NCBI RefSeq assembly: GCF_009765905.1
Contig: NZ_LMUO01000015.1
Span: 870,927 to 934,926 of the forward strand
Reading direction: 5' to 3'
DNA from: Mucilaginibacter sp. L196
Lineage (GTDB): Bacteria; Bacteroidota; Bacteroidia; Sphingobacteriales; Sphingobacteriaceae
DNA: 64,000 nt
This document shows positions 55,622-64,000 of this stretch, in pieces. The position numbers and the translations under genes were made by a program. Every line of letters begins with the position of its first letter. Within the stretch, counting starts at the first letter, position 1. Under the pieces are notes generated by a model that saw only the letters and a list, made by a program, of their open reading frames with translations, was not told where the DNA came from and did not search any database.

Positions 55622-55669
55622 GGTTAATAAATAATTTGGTAATTGCATTAACCAATTATTTATTAAACC
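55622..55669 (+). repeat. Long inverted repeat upstream of the second SusC gene
   Basis: GGTTAATAAATAATTTGGT (55622-55640), a 10-base spacer, then ACCAATTATTTATTAAACC (55651-55669). The 19-base arms pair with only small slips. It lies about 108 bases before the SusC start and may be an operator or a leader hairpin. Confidence 0.6.
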
Positions 55670-55776
55670 ACCTAAAAAATTGTTATGAACAAAAGTATTA
55701 CGCGCCTTTATTATTAAAAAGTAATCAATCTTTTTTTAAATAATTAACTAACTCACTCTTAATCTAAAATGGTGTT

Positions 55777-58700
55777 ATGGTCAAACTCTTTACCCAATTT
55801 TTTTCAAAACTAAGTAAACCTGGAATTTGGTTACTTATGTTTATGCTTGTAATGTTAATTCAAGCACAAATATTACACGCACAAACCCCCGTTAAAGTTA
55901 TAGGTACCCTTACCGACTCAAAAGGTGAAACTTTAATAGGCGTTAGTGTTAGGCAAAAAGGCACCACTAATGGTGTCCTTACTGATGCAAATGGCAAGTT
56001 TGCCTTAACATTACCAAATGAGCAAGCTACAATAGTATTCAGCTACATTGGTTATGTTACGCAGGAATTTGTTGTAAGCACACGCCATATTTTTAATATA
56101 AAACTCAACGAAAGCTCTAACAGCCTTGAGGACGTTATTATAACCGGTTATGGACAAACTGTTAAAAAACGTGATTTAACCGGATCAATTTCTACAATTA
56201 CTGCCAAACAAATACAGGAACGCCAGCCTGTTACAATTTTTGATGCATTGGAAGGCCAGGCAGCAGGTGTTTTGGTTAGCAATGATAATGGCGACCCATC
56301 AGGCGAAGGAACAATTGTGATACGTGGTACCGGAACGCTAAATTCAGGAACAGGGCCTTTGTACGTAATTGATGGTGTTATTAATACAGATGCTAATTAT
56401 ATTAATCCGGCTGATATTCAATCTATCGAAATTTTGAAAGATGCGGCTTCAGCAGCTATTTATGGATCTCGTGGCGCCAATGGCGTAATTATTATTACTA
56501 CAAAACATGGTGCAGATGGCAAGCCGATGATTTCGTCAACCTATTCTCATTTATTCGGAGAACTTGCACATAAACTTCCTACTGTTTCAGCCAATGATTT
56601 ACGCTACTACAGAAAAAATCGTCTCGATGGTAATAATGGAATAAATACAGACTCTGTAAACCATTATCTGAACGCTGATAATGATTATCAGGATCTGCTA
56701 TTCAGAACAGCTAATAAAGATACTTATAATTTGAGCATTAGTGGTGGTCAAAAAGGCCTGACTTATTATGGCGGTCTTAATTATATTAATGACCAGTCAA
56801 TAGTTATAAACAGCTACCTCAAAAGAGTTCAGAGCACTATTAATATAGACTACCAGGCTTCTGATAAATTTAAGATCAGTAATAACTTCTCATTTGCCTA
56901 TCAATCGGGTAATAATATCCCGGTTGGAACAACTGTTCAGGGGATTTTTGACCGTAATCCATGGACAACTATTTATACCCCAACCGGAGCCCTGGCAGGA
57001 TATGTAGAGTCAAAAAGAAACCCCGTTGCTTACGCTTTGTTAGCAACAAATCTTGCAACAAGTTACCTGGCTCAATATAACACAGCAGCTAATTATTTGA
57101 TAACTAAGGATCTGAGATTTACTACAAGTTTTAATGTAAAATTATATAATCCTACAACCCAAAGTTTCACACCCTCTTCATTAACCAGCGGGGGAACAGG
57201 GCTTGATGTAGGTTCTACGGGGAGCGACAGGCAGTTCTCTTATGATTTACAATCGTTTTTAAATTATAATAAAACGGTTGGGAAACACGGTGCTTTTACT
57301 GCTACAGCAGGGTTCAGCCGTGAGTATTTTGGGGATTATAATTTCAATATCGCTGATAATAATTACTTGAACGAAACGGTTTTTACCTCTAATGTAGGTA
57401 CTGTTAATCTTACACAAACAGGTACCACTTCAACCGCGTATACTACCGAATCGCTTTTTGGCCGTGTAGGTTATAATTATAAAGAAAAATATATAATGAC
57501 CGCAACCTACAGGCGTGATGGTTCATCAAGATTTGGGCCTGACGATAAATGGGGTAATTTTTATTCGGCTGGCTTTGCATGGCGCTTTACTGACGAACCT
57601 TTTCTGGCATGGACAAAGAAGTTTCTTGAAGATGGTAAGCTAAGATACAGTATTGGTCAATTAGGTAATGACCAGCTAAGTAACAACTATTTGTTTTCAA
57701 CGCTTATGAATTTTGGCACTTCAAATACAAGTGCATCTTACAATGGTAACAGTACCGCGGCATTATCTACCACTCTAGGTAACCCAATTATCCATTGGGA
57801 AACGGTTACTACCCAGAATTTTGGTATGGACCTTACCTTTTTGAAAGGACGTTTAACATTTACGCCAGAATACTATATTAAAAACACAAATGGTCTACTA
57901 TACACTACAGCCCTGCCAGAAGAAACGGGTTATAAAAACGTAACGGTTAATCTTGGAAATATACAGAATACAGGGTTAGAGCTTACTTTAGCCGGATCGC
58001 CAATTGTTAGCAAGAATTTTAACTGGAATGTTAGCGCTAATATTACCTTTCAAAATGCAGGTTTAATTAAGAGCCTGGCTAATCACACATCTTTTGTAAC
58101 AGGCTCATACATTATACAAGAGGGTGGCCACGTTGGCGATTTTTACTTGTATAAAAATTTAGGTGTGTACCAATATGATGTATCAAACTCTTATGCCGTT
58201 AACGGCGATAGATTAACACCTGTAGGTGTGGGCAACAAAGGTACAACAGCTAAAAGCTTTCTTGATGATGGCAAACCATATAACGGTCCAATACATCACC
58301 TTACCAGGAATGGACTTTTATTAAAAGGTGGTAACACTATTTGGCAAGATGTTAATAATGATGGGGTGATAGATGCCAATGATAAGGAAGTTGTAGGCAA
58401 TGGTATACCCAAATATTATTTCGGGTTCACTAACTTTTTTACCTATAAACGTTTTACGCTTAATATAACCTTTAACGGGCAAATTGGTGGCAAAGTTTAT
58501 AACGCAACCGCCAATAGCCAAAATGCAAACAGCTCAACTTACTCGCCCCCAACTGTTGATGCCATTTACCACTCATGGCTTCATGAGGGCGATATAGCTA
58601 AATATCCACTGTTTACAAACAAGGATGCTTACGGTGATATTAGTAGCGGACTGAACAGCCTTTATCTTCAGGACGGTTCATTTATCAGGCTGGCTAATGT

Positions 58701-58914
58701 AAAATTCACCTATACACTTAATCCGAGGATAGCAGCAAAGATAAAAGCTAGGAATATAGGGGTTTATCTATTCGGAGATAATCTGCTTACGTGGACAAAT
58801 TACACCTGGTATGATCCTGAATTTAGTTCATCTAATCCACTTACACCAGGTATGGACAATGGTCAGTATCCGAAAAGAAGAGAAGTTGGATTTGGAGTTA
58901 ATGTTGGTTTTTAA
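55777..58914 (+). CDS. SusC-like TonB-dependent outer-membrane glycan transporter (PUL 2)
   Basis: 1045 residues. The signal segment ends ILHAQ (about 36). A carboxypeptidase-regulatory-like domain (about 40-115, GTLTDSKGETLIGVSVRQKGT) is followed by the linker EDVIITGYGQTVKKRDLTGSI, the plug (about 125-240, LKDAASAAIYGSRGANGVI) and the barrel that ends EVGFGVNVGF. This is a canonical SusC, clearly divergent from the one in PUL 1 across the barrel. It would import oligosaccharides released by the PL6 and associated surface enzymes. It follows the terminator and a long inverted repeat and lacks the shared C-rich promoter element. Confidence 0.97.
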   Translation: MVKLFTQFFSKLSKPGIWLLMFMLVMLIQAQILHAQTPVKVIGTLTDSKGETLIGVSVRQKGTTNGVLTDANGKFALTLPNEQATIVFSYIGYVTQEFVVSTRHIFNIKLNESSNSLEDVIITGYGQTVKKRDLTGSISTITAKQIQERQPVTIFDALEGQAAGVLVSNDNGDPSGEGTIVIRGTGTLNSGTGPLYVIDGVINTDANYINPADIQSIEILKDAASAAIYGSRGANGVIIITTKHGADGKPMISSTYSHLFGELAHKLPTVSANDLRYYRKNRLDGNNGINTDSVNHYLNADNDYQDLLFRTANKDTYNLSISGGQKGLTYYGGLNYINDQSIVINSYLKRVQSTINIDYQASDKFKISNNFSFAYQSGNNIPVGTTVQGIFDRNPWTTIYTPTGALAGYVESKRNPVAYALLATNLATSYLAQYNTAANYLITKDLRFTTSFNVKLYNPTTQSFTPSSLTSGGTGLDVGSTGSDRQFSYDLQSFLNYNKTVGKHGAFTATAGFSREYFGDYNFNIADNNYLNETVFTSNVGTVNLTQTGTTSTAYTTESLFGRVGYNYKEKYIMTATYRRDGSSRFGPDDKWGNFYSAGFAWRFTDEPFLAWTKKFLEDGKLRYSIGQLGNDQLSNNYLFSTLMNFGTSNTSASYNGNSTAALSTTLGNPIIHWETVTTQNFGMDLTFLKGRLTFTPEYYIKNTNGLLYTTALPEETGYKNVTVNLGNIQNTGLELTLAGSPIVSKNFNWNVSANITFQNAGLIKSLANHTSFVTGSYIIQEGGHVGDFYLYKNLGVYQYDVSNSYAVNGDRLTPVGVGNKGTTAKSFLDDGKPYNGPIHHLTRNGLLLKGGNTIWQDVNNDGVIDANDKEVVGNGIPKYYFGFTNFFTYKRFTLNITFNGQIGGKVYNATANSQNANSSTYSPPTVDAIYHSWLHEGDIAKYPLFTNKDAYGDISSGLNSLYLQDGSFIRLANVKFTYTLNPRIAAKIKARNIGVYLFGDNLLTWTNYTWYDPEFSSSNPLTPGMDNGQYPKRREVGFGVNVGF

Positions 58915-58944
58915 GAAGAAGGACATTTTTAAAAGAAAAAGACG

Positions 58945-60501
58945 ATGAAAAAACTTATAGGTATTGCTGCTTTTATTAGTGTAATTACAATAATAAGCAG
59001 TTGCAAAAAAGATGTAACACAGTCGCCGCTTTCTGCGGTATCTGTAACAGCTTACTTTAGAAGCACCAAAGATATCACAGCTGCTTTAGCAGGTATATAT
59101 GGTTCTTTTCAGGAAGAAATGACTGGTGATGGAACCGGTAAAACTGAAGGGTATGGCGGCCGTTATCATTACTGGGGCGAATGCAGGTCTGATAATTTTG
59201 ATCGTAGCCAATATGTAAATACTACTGAAACAGAAATGGCATTTAATGCGCTCACCATAAATGATGCTGCAACCGACTGGGCCGGATTATACAGGACAAT
59301 AGCAAGCGCAAACCTGGCAATTAAATATTTTCCGCAGGTGCCGCAATATGACCCTAACGCCACTCCAGTGTTAGTTAATAACTCATTAGCGCAATGCTAT
59401 GCCATGCGGGCCGAATGTTATTTTTACATTGTAAGGCTTTGGGGTGATGCGCCTATGTGGACAACGCCGTACCTGGATGCTACCCAACCGAGTGCAAAAC
59501 CAAGAACCCCAGCAGCTAAACTTATCGATTCACTCATTATTCCTGATCTGCAAAAGGCGTATTCGCTCATGCAAAAAGGGCAAATTCCGGTAGTATGGTA
59601 TATTAATGAGGCAACTATTTGTGCTATCATGGCTGATGTTTACATGTGGAGGGCAGGGCAGCCCGGTGGTGGCCAAGCCGACTATCAGAATGCAATTGCC
59701 TGGACCCAGAAATTATTTTTGGCAAAAAATCCTTTGGGTAAGGCCAATTATGGAGGAGGGGCAGCCGGTCTGGAAACAACAGCCAACTGGAAAAATTTAT
59801 TTTTAACCCCTACAACTTCAGTTGAACCAATATGGAGTATAGCTTGGGATAATACGGTAAATGGATGTGCCTGTATACCTGTTTCAATAATGCAAAATAC
59901 CAATAACCCCATAAAGGTTGACTCTGCTATTTATTTCAACTGGAAAGCAATTAAGGCGGATACAAGGTTTGCTAAAACCGTGGATACTTCAGCGGTTGCT
60001 ACCGTATCAAGTTCAGTACTAGGGCATGAGGACAAAGTATTGAAATATTATAACGCTGGGTTAGCCAGTCAGCTTGTTTCAGCTAATGCGCTCCAATATA
60101 ATGTTTACCTGGTAATGTACAGGCTTGGCGATGTTTACTTAACCTATGCAGAGGCTTTAAACCAAACAAATGATATGACTGATGCGCTTACGTATCTAAA
60201 TTATATACACACAAGGGCAGGTTTACCGGCTTATACCGCGGCACAACTACCAACAACAAGCGCTATGCAGGATGCTATTCTGCAGGAACGGCAATATGAA
60301 TTATTTGGAGAAGGTAAGCGTTGGTTCGACCTTGTACGTACAAATCATGTTCAAACAGTTATGGATCCAATAGTATCAAGACGGCAGAAAAGTTTTGGCA
60401 CCACCCCAACCGGATTTTCAAATTTGGCTAAAGTGCTTTGGCCATTAAGCCAAACTGCACTTAATGCAAATACGCAATTGGTTCAAAATCCATCTTACTA
60501 A
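58945..60501 (+). CDS. SusD-like surface glycan-binding lipoprotein (PUL 2)
   Basis: 518 residues with a lipoprotein signal (ISSC, Cys20). SusD landmarks are AVSVTAYFRSTKDITAALAGIYGS near the N-terminus, AMRAECYFYIVRLWGDAPMW in the TPR region and ILQERQYELFGEGKRWFDLVRTN plus LWPLSQTALNANTQLVQNPSY at the C-terminus. It pairs with the SusC encoded 30 bases upstream. Length is normal for the family. Confidence 0.97.
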   Translation: MKKLIGIAAFISVITIISSCKKDVTQSPLSAVSVTAYFRSTKDITAALAGIYGSFQEEMTGDGTGKTEGYGGRYHYWGECRSDNFDRSQYVNTTETEMAFNALTINDAATDWAGLYRTIASANLAIKYFPQVPQYDPNATPVLVNNSLAQCYAMRAECYFYIVRLWGDAPMWTTPYLDATQPSAKPRTPAAKLIDSLIIPDLQKAYSLMQKGQIPVVWYINEATICAIMADVYMWRAGQPGGGQADYQNAIAWTQKLFLAKNPLGKANYGGGAAGLETTANWKNLFLTPTTSVEPIWSIAWDNTVNGCACIPVSIMQNTNNPIKVDSAIYFNWKAIKADTRFAKTVDTSAVATVSSSVLGHEDKVLKYYNAGLASQLVSANALQYNVYLVMYRLGDVYLTYAEALNQTNDMTDALTYLNYIHTRAGLPAYTAAQLPTTSAMQDAILQERQYELFGEGKRWFDLVRTNHVQTVMDPIVSRRQKSFGTTPTGFSNLAKVLWPLSQTALNANTQLVQNPSY

Positions 60502-60602
60502 TTATTAACTGATAAATAGGAAAGCATGATGGGCGATGGCTCAAAACAGGATTTGAAAAATCGCTCATGAAAAGCTTGAATAACGTAAAAAATAATATTC
60601 AG

Positions 60603-61301
60603 ATGAAAAAAGCAAAATATCTTTCAGCAATATTTTCTGTATGCCTGGCAGCGATGTCAGTAATACTGCTCCCGGGTTGCCTTAAACTGCAAAAGAATTT
60701 TAACCGGAGTACCACAGATACACTTAATGCGCATTTGTATAAAAACTCATGGCAATATCTAAAATCCCGTGCGTACGGAAGTGGTACTGATACTATTTTC
60801 AGGAGGATGTACGATGCTATTATATACTCGGGCATTGATACCAGTGTGTACACACAAACCGGAAAAACATATATATACTTTACCAATGCAATGGTAACTA
60901 CAGCAAAAACAGGCTTGTGGGCTGCGGTGCTTACTTCAAGCAACAAAGCTGCTACCAGTTGGAAAAGTTATTCTCCGGCTGATGTGAAAAATTACCTTGA
61001 ATATTTAATTCTTGATGGTACATATTCTCATTATAATTTACCAGTTCATGATGTAACTGTACATACAATGGCACCGGCAGGCACTTACACTACTAATCCT
61101 CCGGGGTTCCAGATACCAGGTTTTGTTACCAATCCAAACTCAACCCTGTATATTGAGGTGTTAAATGCTTCACCAACCAATACATCAAACTATCCAATTA
61201 CTGTTAACGATGTTTTTTATATCGCTACAAGCGATCTGTTAGCAACTAATGCGGTGGTTGATGTTATAAGTACCCCAATATATCCCATTTTACCTTATTA
61301 A
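60603..61301 (+). CDS. Fasciclin-like surface lipoprotein
   Basis: 232 residues from the ATG at 60603, which starts the lipoprotein signal (LPGC, Cys26); the frame from 60567 adds 12 unlikely residues. The body shows a degenerate fasciclin pattern: RMYDAIIYSGIDTSVYTQTGKTYIYFTNA, YSPADVKNYLEYLILDG, and a final ATNAVVDVISTPIYP where the family usually has ATNGVVHVID. Fasciclin domains mediate adhesion or carbohydrate contact. As third gene of the SusCD operon it probably acts as an accessory surface glycan-binding protein. Confidence 0.75.
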   Translation: MKKAKYLSAIFSVCLAAMSVILLPGCLKLQKNFNRSTTDTLNAHLYKNSWQYLKSRAYGSGTDTIFRRMYDAIIYSGIDTSVYTQTGKTYIYFTNAMVTTAKTGLWAAVLTSSNKAATSWKSYSPADVKNYLEYLILDGTYSHYNLPVHDVTVHTMAPAGTYTTNPPGFQIPGFVTNPNSTLYIEVLNASPTNTSNYPITVNDVFYIATSDLLATNAVVDVISTPIYPILPY

Positions 61302-61319
61302 TGCTGTAAACATTGGTTT

Positions 61320-61352
61320 AACGGAGCAGTATAACACTGCTCCGTTATTTTT
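61320..61352 (+). terminator. Rho-independent terminator after the SusCD operon
   Basis: AACGGAGCAGT (61320-61330), loop ATAAC, ACTGCTCCGTT (61336-61346), then ATTTTT. A perfect 11-bp GC-containing stem. It suggests that GH2 has its own promoter or depends on read-through. Confidence 0.88.
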
Positions 61353-61365
61353 AAATAACATCTAG

Positions 61366-61392
61366 CAGCAATAATCATATTGATTATTGCTG
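61366..61392 (+). promoter_or_regulatory. Perfect 12-bp inverted repeat before the GH2 gene
   Basis: CAGCAATAATCA (61366-61377), TAT, TGATTATTGCTG (61381-61392). No T-run follows, so it is not a terminator. It lies 38 bases before the TTG start and near the expected promoter; a dimeric repressor site or a leader hairpin is possible. Confidence 0.55.
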
Positions 61393-61429
61393 TATGTATA
61401 TAATTAACACCAGTAACATCTAACCCGGC

Positions 61430-63889
61430 TTGAAAAAAATAAAAATCGTTATAATACTATTTGCTATCCTATGTAGTTACGATGTATCGGCACAGCAAAT
61501 AACACACTTAAATAATAATTGGGAATTTTTAAAGCAGGATTTAGGTGGTATATGGGAAGCTGTAAGGCCTGTAATCCCAGGTAACCCTGAAAGCGTCCCC
61601 ATTTGGAGCCCGGTAACATTACCCCATTGCTTTAATGAACGCGATGCGGTTGATCCTGATGGTAATTATTACCAGGGACCGGGTTGGTACCGTACACAGT
61701 TAGATATTAAGAACCCATACAACAATGGCCGTACATTATTGCACTTTGAGGGTGCCGGACCAAAAACAGATGTATATGTATATACCACCAAAGTAGGCAG
61801 CCATTTAGGTGGTTATGATGAGTGGACCGTTGATATAACCCAGGCCGTTGAAGACTTTAAAAAAACGGATGTATTTAAAAAACAATTCCACGGCAAAATA
61901 CCTATAGAAATTCGTTGTGATAACTCGCGGGATCTGAACCGTATTCCTTCAAGTCTTTCTGATTTTTGCATTTACGGGGGCATTTACCGCTATTTAAACT
62001 TGGTTTACACGCCGGCTATATCGGTAGATAAGGTTTTCGCATCGGCACAGGTTAATAAAGAAGGTAAGCAAGGAAAGTTGAATGTTAAAGTCCGTTTTTA
62101 TAACCCCGTATCGGATACAGGTGCTACCGTAGATGTAAACCTTATTAACCCAAAAGGTAAAAATATTAAAACCAGCACAATTAAGCTGAGTAACCTGAAT
62201 GACGATATTCAAGTTGGTTCTTTTGATGTTAAGGCGCCAGCCTTATGGTCGCCATCAAATCCGGAATTATACACAGTTGAAATAACGGTTAATAGTAAAT
62301 ATGGTACTTGTAAACAAATTGAAAAAGTAGGCTTCCGCAATTTTGAATTTGTAGATAACGGGCCATTTATGCTGAATGGTAAGCGTTTGTTATTAAATGG
62401 TACCCAACGTCATGATGACCAGACGGGGGTTGCGGCAGCAATTACTGAAGACATGATGCGCAAAGAAATGCAGCTAATTAAAGATATGGGTGTCAATTTC
62501 ATCCGTTTAGGGCATTATCAGCAATCAAGTATTATACTAAATCTATGCGATAGTCTTGGTATTTTGGTTTGGGAAGAAGAGCCCTGGTGCAGAGGAGGCT
62601 TGGGTAATGATGTTTATAAAGATCAGGCACGCGGTATGCTTACCAATATGATAGAGCAGCATTACAATCATCCCGCTGTAATTATATGGGGGCTGGGTAA
62701 TGAAAATGATTGGGCGGGTGATTTTTCTGAATTTGACAAACAGAAGATCCACGCATTTATGCAGGAGCAGAACGACAGGGCACATCACCTTGACCCTTCC
62801 CGGGAAACAGGCCTCCGCAGATGTGATTTTTGTAAAGACATTCCCGATGTGTATTCACCTTCCATATGGGCTGGTTGGTACCGTGGTGCTTATCAGGATT
62901 ATAAAAACGCTACGGAAACTGAATTTAAAAAAGTAAAACATTTTATACATATTGAATGGGGAGGAGATAGTCATGCGCTTCGCCATTCGGAAACGCCATA
63001 TAGTTTTATACATAAAATACCTGTAGGTAAGGGGGATGACGAACGCCTGGGCGATGCCAACTTGCATAGCGGTGAACCAAATGTTTCTAAAGATGGCGAC
63101 TGGAGTGAAAGTTATATTTGTGACCTGTTCGACTGGACGCTAAAAGAACAACAAACAATGCCCTGGCTTACAGGATCAGCCTTTTGGACATTCAAGGATT
63201 TTGCCACACCCCTAAGGCCCGATAATCCGATCCCATTCATGAATCAGAAAGGTGTTGTTGAGCATGATCTTACCCCAAAAGAATCATATTACGTTTTTCA
63301 ATCGTATTGGGCAGACAAACCTATGGCGCATATTTATGGGCATACCTGGCCTATAAGATGGGGAAATGATGGAGAGCAGAAGATGATAAAAGTTTACTCC
63401 AATTGTACTGAGGCCGAATTGTTTTTAAATGGTAAAAGTTATGGCGTTAAAAAACGCGATAGCCAGGATTTTCCAGCAGCGGGTTTACATTGGATGGTGA
63501 ATTTTAAAAAAGGTAACAACCATATTAAGGTTATTGCGAAAAGAGGAACAGCTGTTATAACAGACGAAATAGACCAGGTTTATCAAACAGATAAATGGAC
63601 TAAGCCAGAGAAATTAATACTTGAAAAAATAGCCGAAAATGATGGCACTGCCACTATACAGGTTAAGTTAGTAGATAATAATAACATTCAATGCCTTGAT
63701 TCAAAAAACGATATAGAGTTTTCGCTGGCAGGGGATGGAAGGCTGATTGATGACATGGGTACTTCCAACGGATCGCGTAAAGTACAGGCCTATAATGGCC
63801 GGGCCATTATCCGTGTAGAAACTAACAAGGGTAAGAGTGTAATATGTGTTAAATCGCCGGGTTTGCCAAGCGCGTTTATAAACCTTTAA
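61430..63889 (+). CDS. GH2 family glycosidase (beta-galactosidase/glucuronidase type)
   Basis: 819 residues, apparently from a TTG at 61430 that opens a good signal peptide (MKKIKIVIILFAILCSYDVSAQ); no ATG fits. Order: N-terminal jelly roll (about 25-210), Ig-like domain, barrel with acid/base Glu425 in WGLGNEND and nucleophile Glu509 in HIEWGGD, then C-terminal Ig-like domains. NGTQRHDDQTGVA and FIRLGHYQQSSIILNLCDSLGILVWEE are standard GH2 blocks. By pattern it is closer to beta-galactosidases than beta-mannosidases, but beta-glucuronidase is also possible. Role: trims terminal sugars of imported oligosaccharides. Confidence 0.93.
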   Translation: MKKIKIVIILFAILCSYDVSAQQITHLNNNWEFLKQDLGGIWEAVRPVIPGNPESVPIWSPVTLPHCFNERDAVDPDGNYYQGPGWYRTQLDIKNPYNNGRTLLHFEGAGPKTDVYVYTTKVGSHLGGYDEWTVDITQAVEDFKKTDVFKKQFHGKIPIEIRCDNSRDLNRIPSSLSDFCIYGGIYRYLNLVYTPAISVDKVFASAQVNKEGKQGKLNVKVRFYNPVSDTGATVDVNLINPKGKNIKTSTIKLSNLNDDIQVGSFDVKAPALWSPSNPELYTVEITVNSKYGTCKQIEKVGFRNFEFVDNGPFMLNGKRLLLNGTQRHDDQTGVAAAITEDMMRKEMQLIKDMGVNFIRLGHYQQSSIILNLCDSLGILVWEEEPWCRGGLGNDVYKDQARGMLTNMIEQHYNHPAVIIWGLGNENDWAGDFSEFDKQKIHAFMQEQNDRAHHLDPSRETGLRRCDFCKDIPDVYSPSIWAGWYRGAYQDYKNATETEFKKVKHFIHIEWGGDSHALRHSETPYSFIHKIPVGKGDDERLGDANLHSGEPNVSKDGDWSESYICDLFDWTLKEQQTMPWLTGSAFWTFKDFATPLRPDNPIPFMNQKGVVEHDLTPKESYYVFQSYWADKPMAHIYGHTWPIRWGNDGEQKMIKVYSNCTEAELFLNGKSYGVKKRDSQDFPAAGLHWMVNFKKGNNHIKVIAKRGTAVITDEIDQVYQTDKWTKPEKLILEKIAENDGTATIQVKLVDNNNIQCLDSKNDIEFSLAGDGRLIDDMGTSNGSRKVQAYNGRAIIRVETNKGKSVICVKSPGLPSAFINL

Positions 63890-63956
63890 ATCAGGAAAAT
63901 GAGCTATCGAAAAAGGTAAAAACTATACTATAATTCCATTATAAATCTCTGTTATT

Positions 63957-64000
63957 ATGAAATGTTATATTCCTCTTCTCTTAATACTGTTAAGTATCAA
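63957..64000 (+). CDS. Start of a secreted protein, truncated by the window edge
   Basis: The ATG at 63957 opens a frame MKCYIPLLLILLSI, a typical signal-peptide start, that runs off the right edge after 14 codons. It is 67 bases after GH2 and probably continues the same operon. Nothing can be said about its family. Confidence 0.55.
   Translation, partial: MKCYIPLLLILLSI

Noticed and set aside
1..64000. Insertion sequences, integrase, CRISPR array or attachment sites that could explain PUL mobility
   Set aside because: No transposase or integrase frame, regular repeat-spacer pattern or flanking tRNA was found; decay at 42-46 kb is by frameshift and deletion.

Overview
The window comes from a Bacteroidota chromosome, most likely a soil or plant-associated member of the Sphingobacteriaceae (Mucilaginibacter/Pedobacter type). 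The evidence is two SusC/SusD pairs, a one-protein hybrid two-component regulator, TAnnTTTG-like -7 promoter boxes, many signal peptides followed by CAZyme domains, and AT-rich spacers. It is almost entirely polysaccharide utilization loci (PULs). No rRNA, tRNA, CRISPR array, transposase or sulfatase was recognised.

Region 1 (1-42.3 kb) is one large PUL on the + strand. It holds the tail of a GH28-like beta-helix enzyme, an operon of GH97, ROK sugar kinase and LacI regulator, a SusC/SusD/TIG-LamG/lyase-fold transport operon, and a hybrid two-component regulator. Then come a GH127/146 beta-L-arabinofuranosidase and a long enzyme run: three copies of an uncharacterised alpha/beta-hydrolase-like protein, two more alginate_lyase-fold proteins, a second GH97, a GH141-like beta-helix protein, DUF4350, GH88, an MFS sugar permease, a serine beta-lactamase-like protein, GH43 and a GH106-type rhamnosidase. 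The enzyme set fits an unsulfated, uronic-acid-containing glycan with L-rhamnose and L-arabinose: lyases would leave unsaturated uronides for GH88, the exo-enzymes would trim side chains, and the permease and ROK kinase would feed the sugars into metabolism.

Region 2 (42.3-45.8 kb) is a decayed junction. It has a frameshifted MG2/plug-type outer-membrane protein gene, a minus-strand LacI regulator, and a short remnant of a GH51 arabinofuranosidase C-terminus.

Region 3 (45.8-64 kb) has two tandem Wzi/RemB-like outer-membrane proteins, a minus-strand quinone oxidoreductase, and a second PUL: an unrecognised secreted enzyme, acetylxylan-esterase-like hydrolase, PL6 lyase, GH105, SusC, SusD, fasciclin-like lipoprotein, GH2, and the start of another secreted protein at the window edge.

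The most notable signal outside the genes is an asymmetric C-rich element (ACCCC, 13-14 bp, GACC, 7-9 bp, ACC) at five promoters of regions 1 and 2, always 22-23 bp upstream of a -7 box, with a sixth degenerate copy before the pseudogene. It is absent from the second PUL, so it probably marks the regulon of the hybrid two-component protein.
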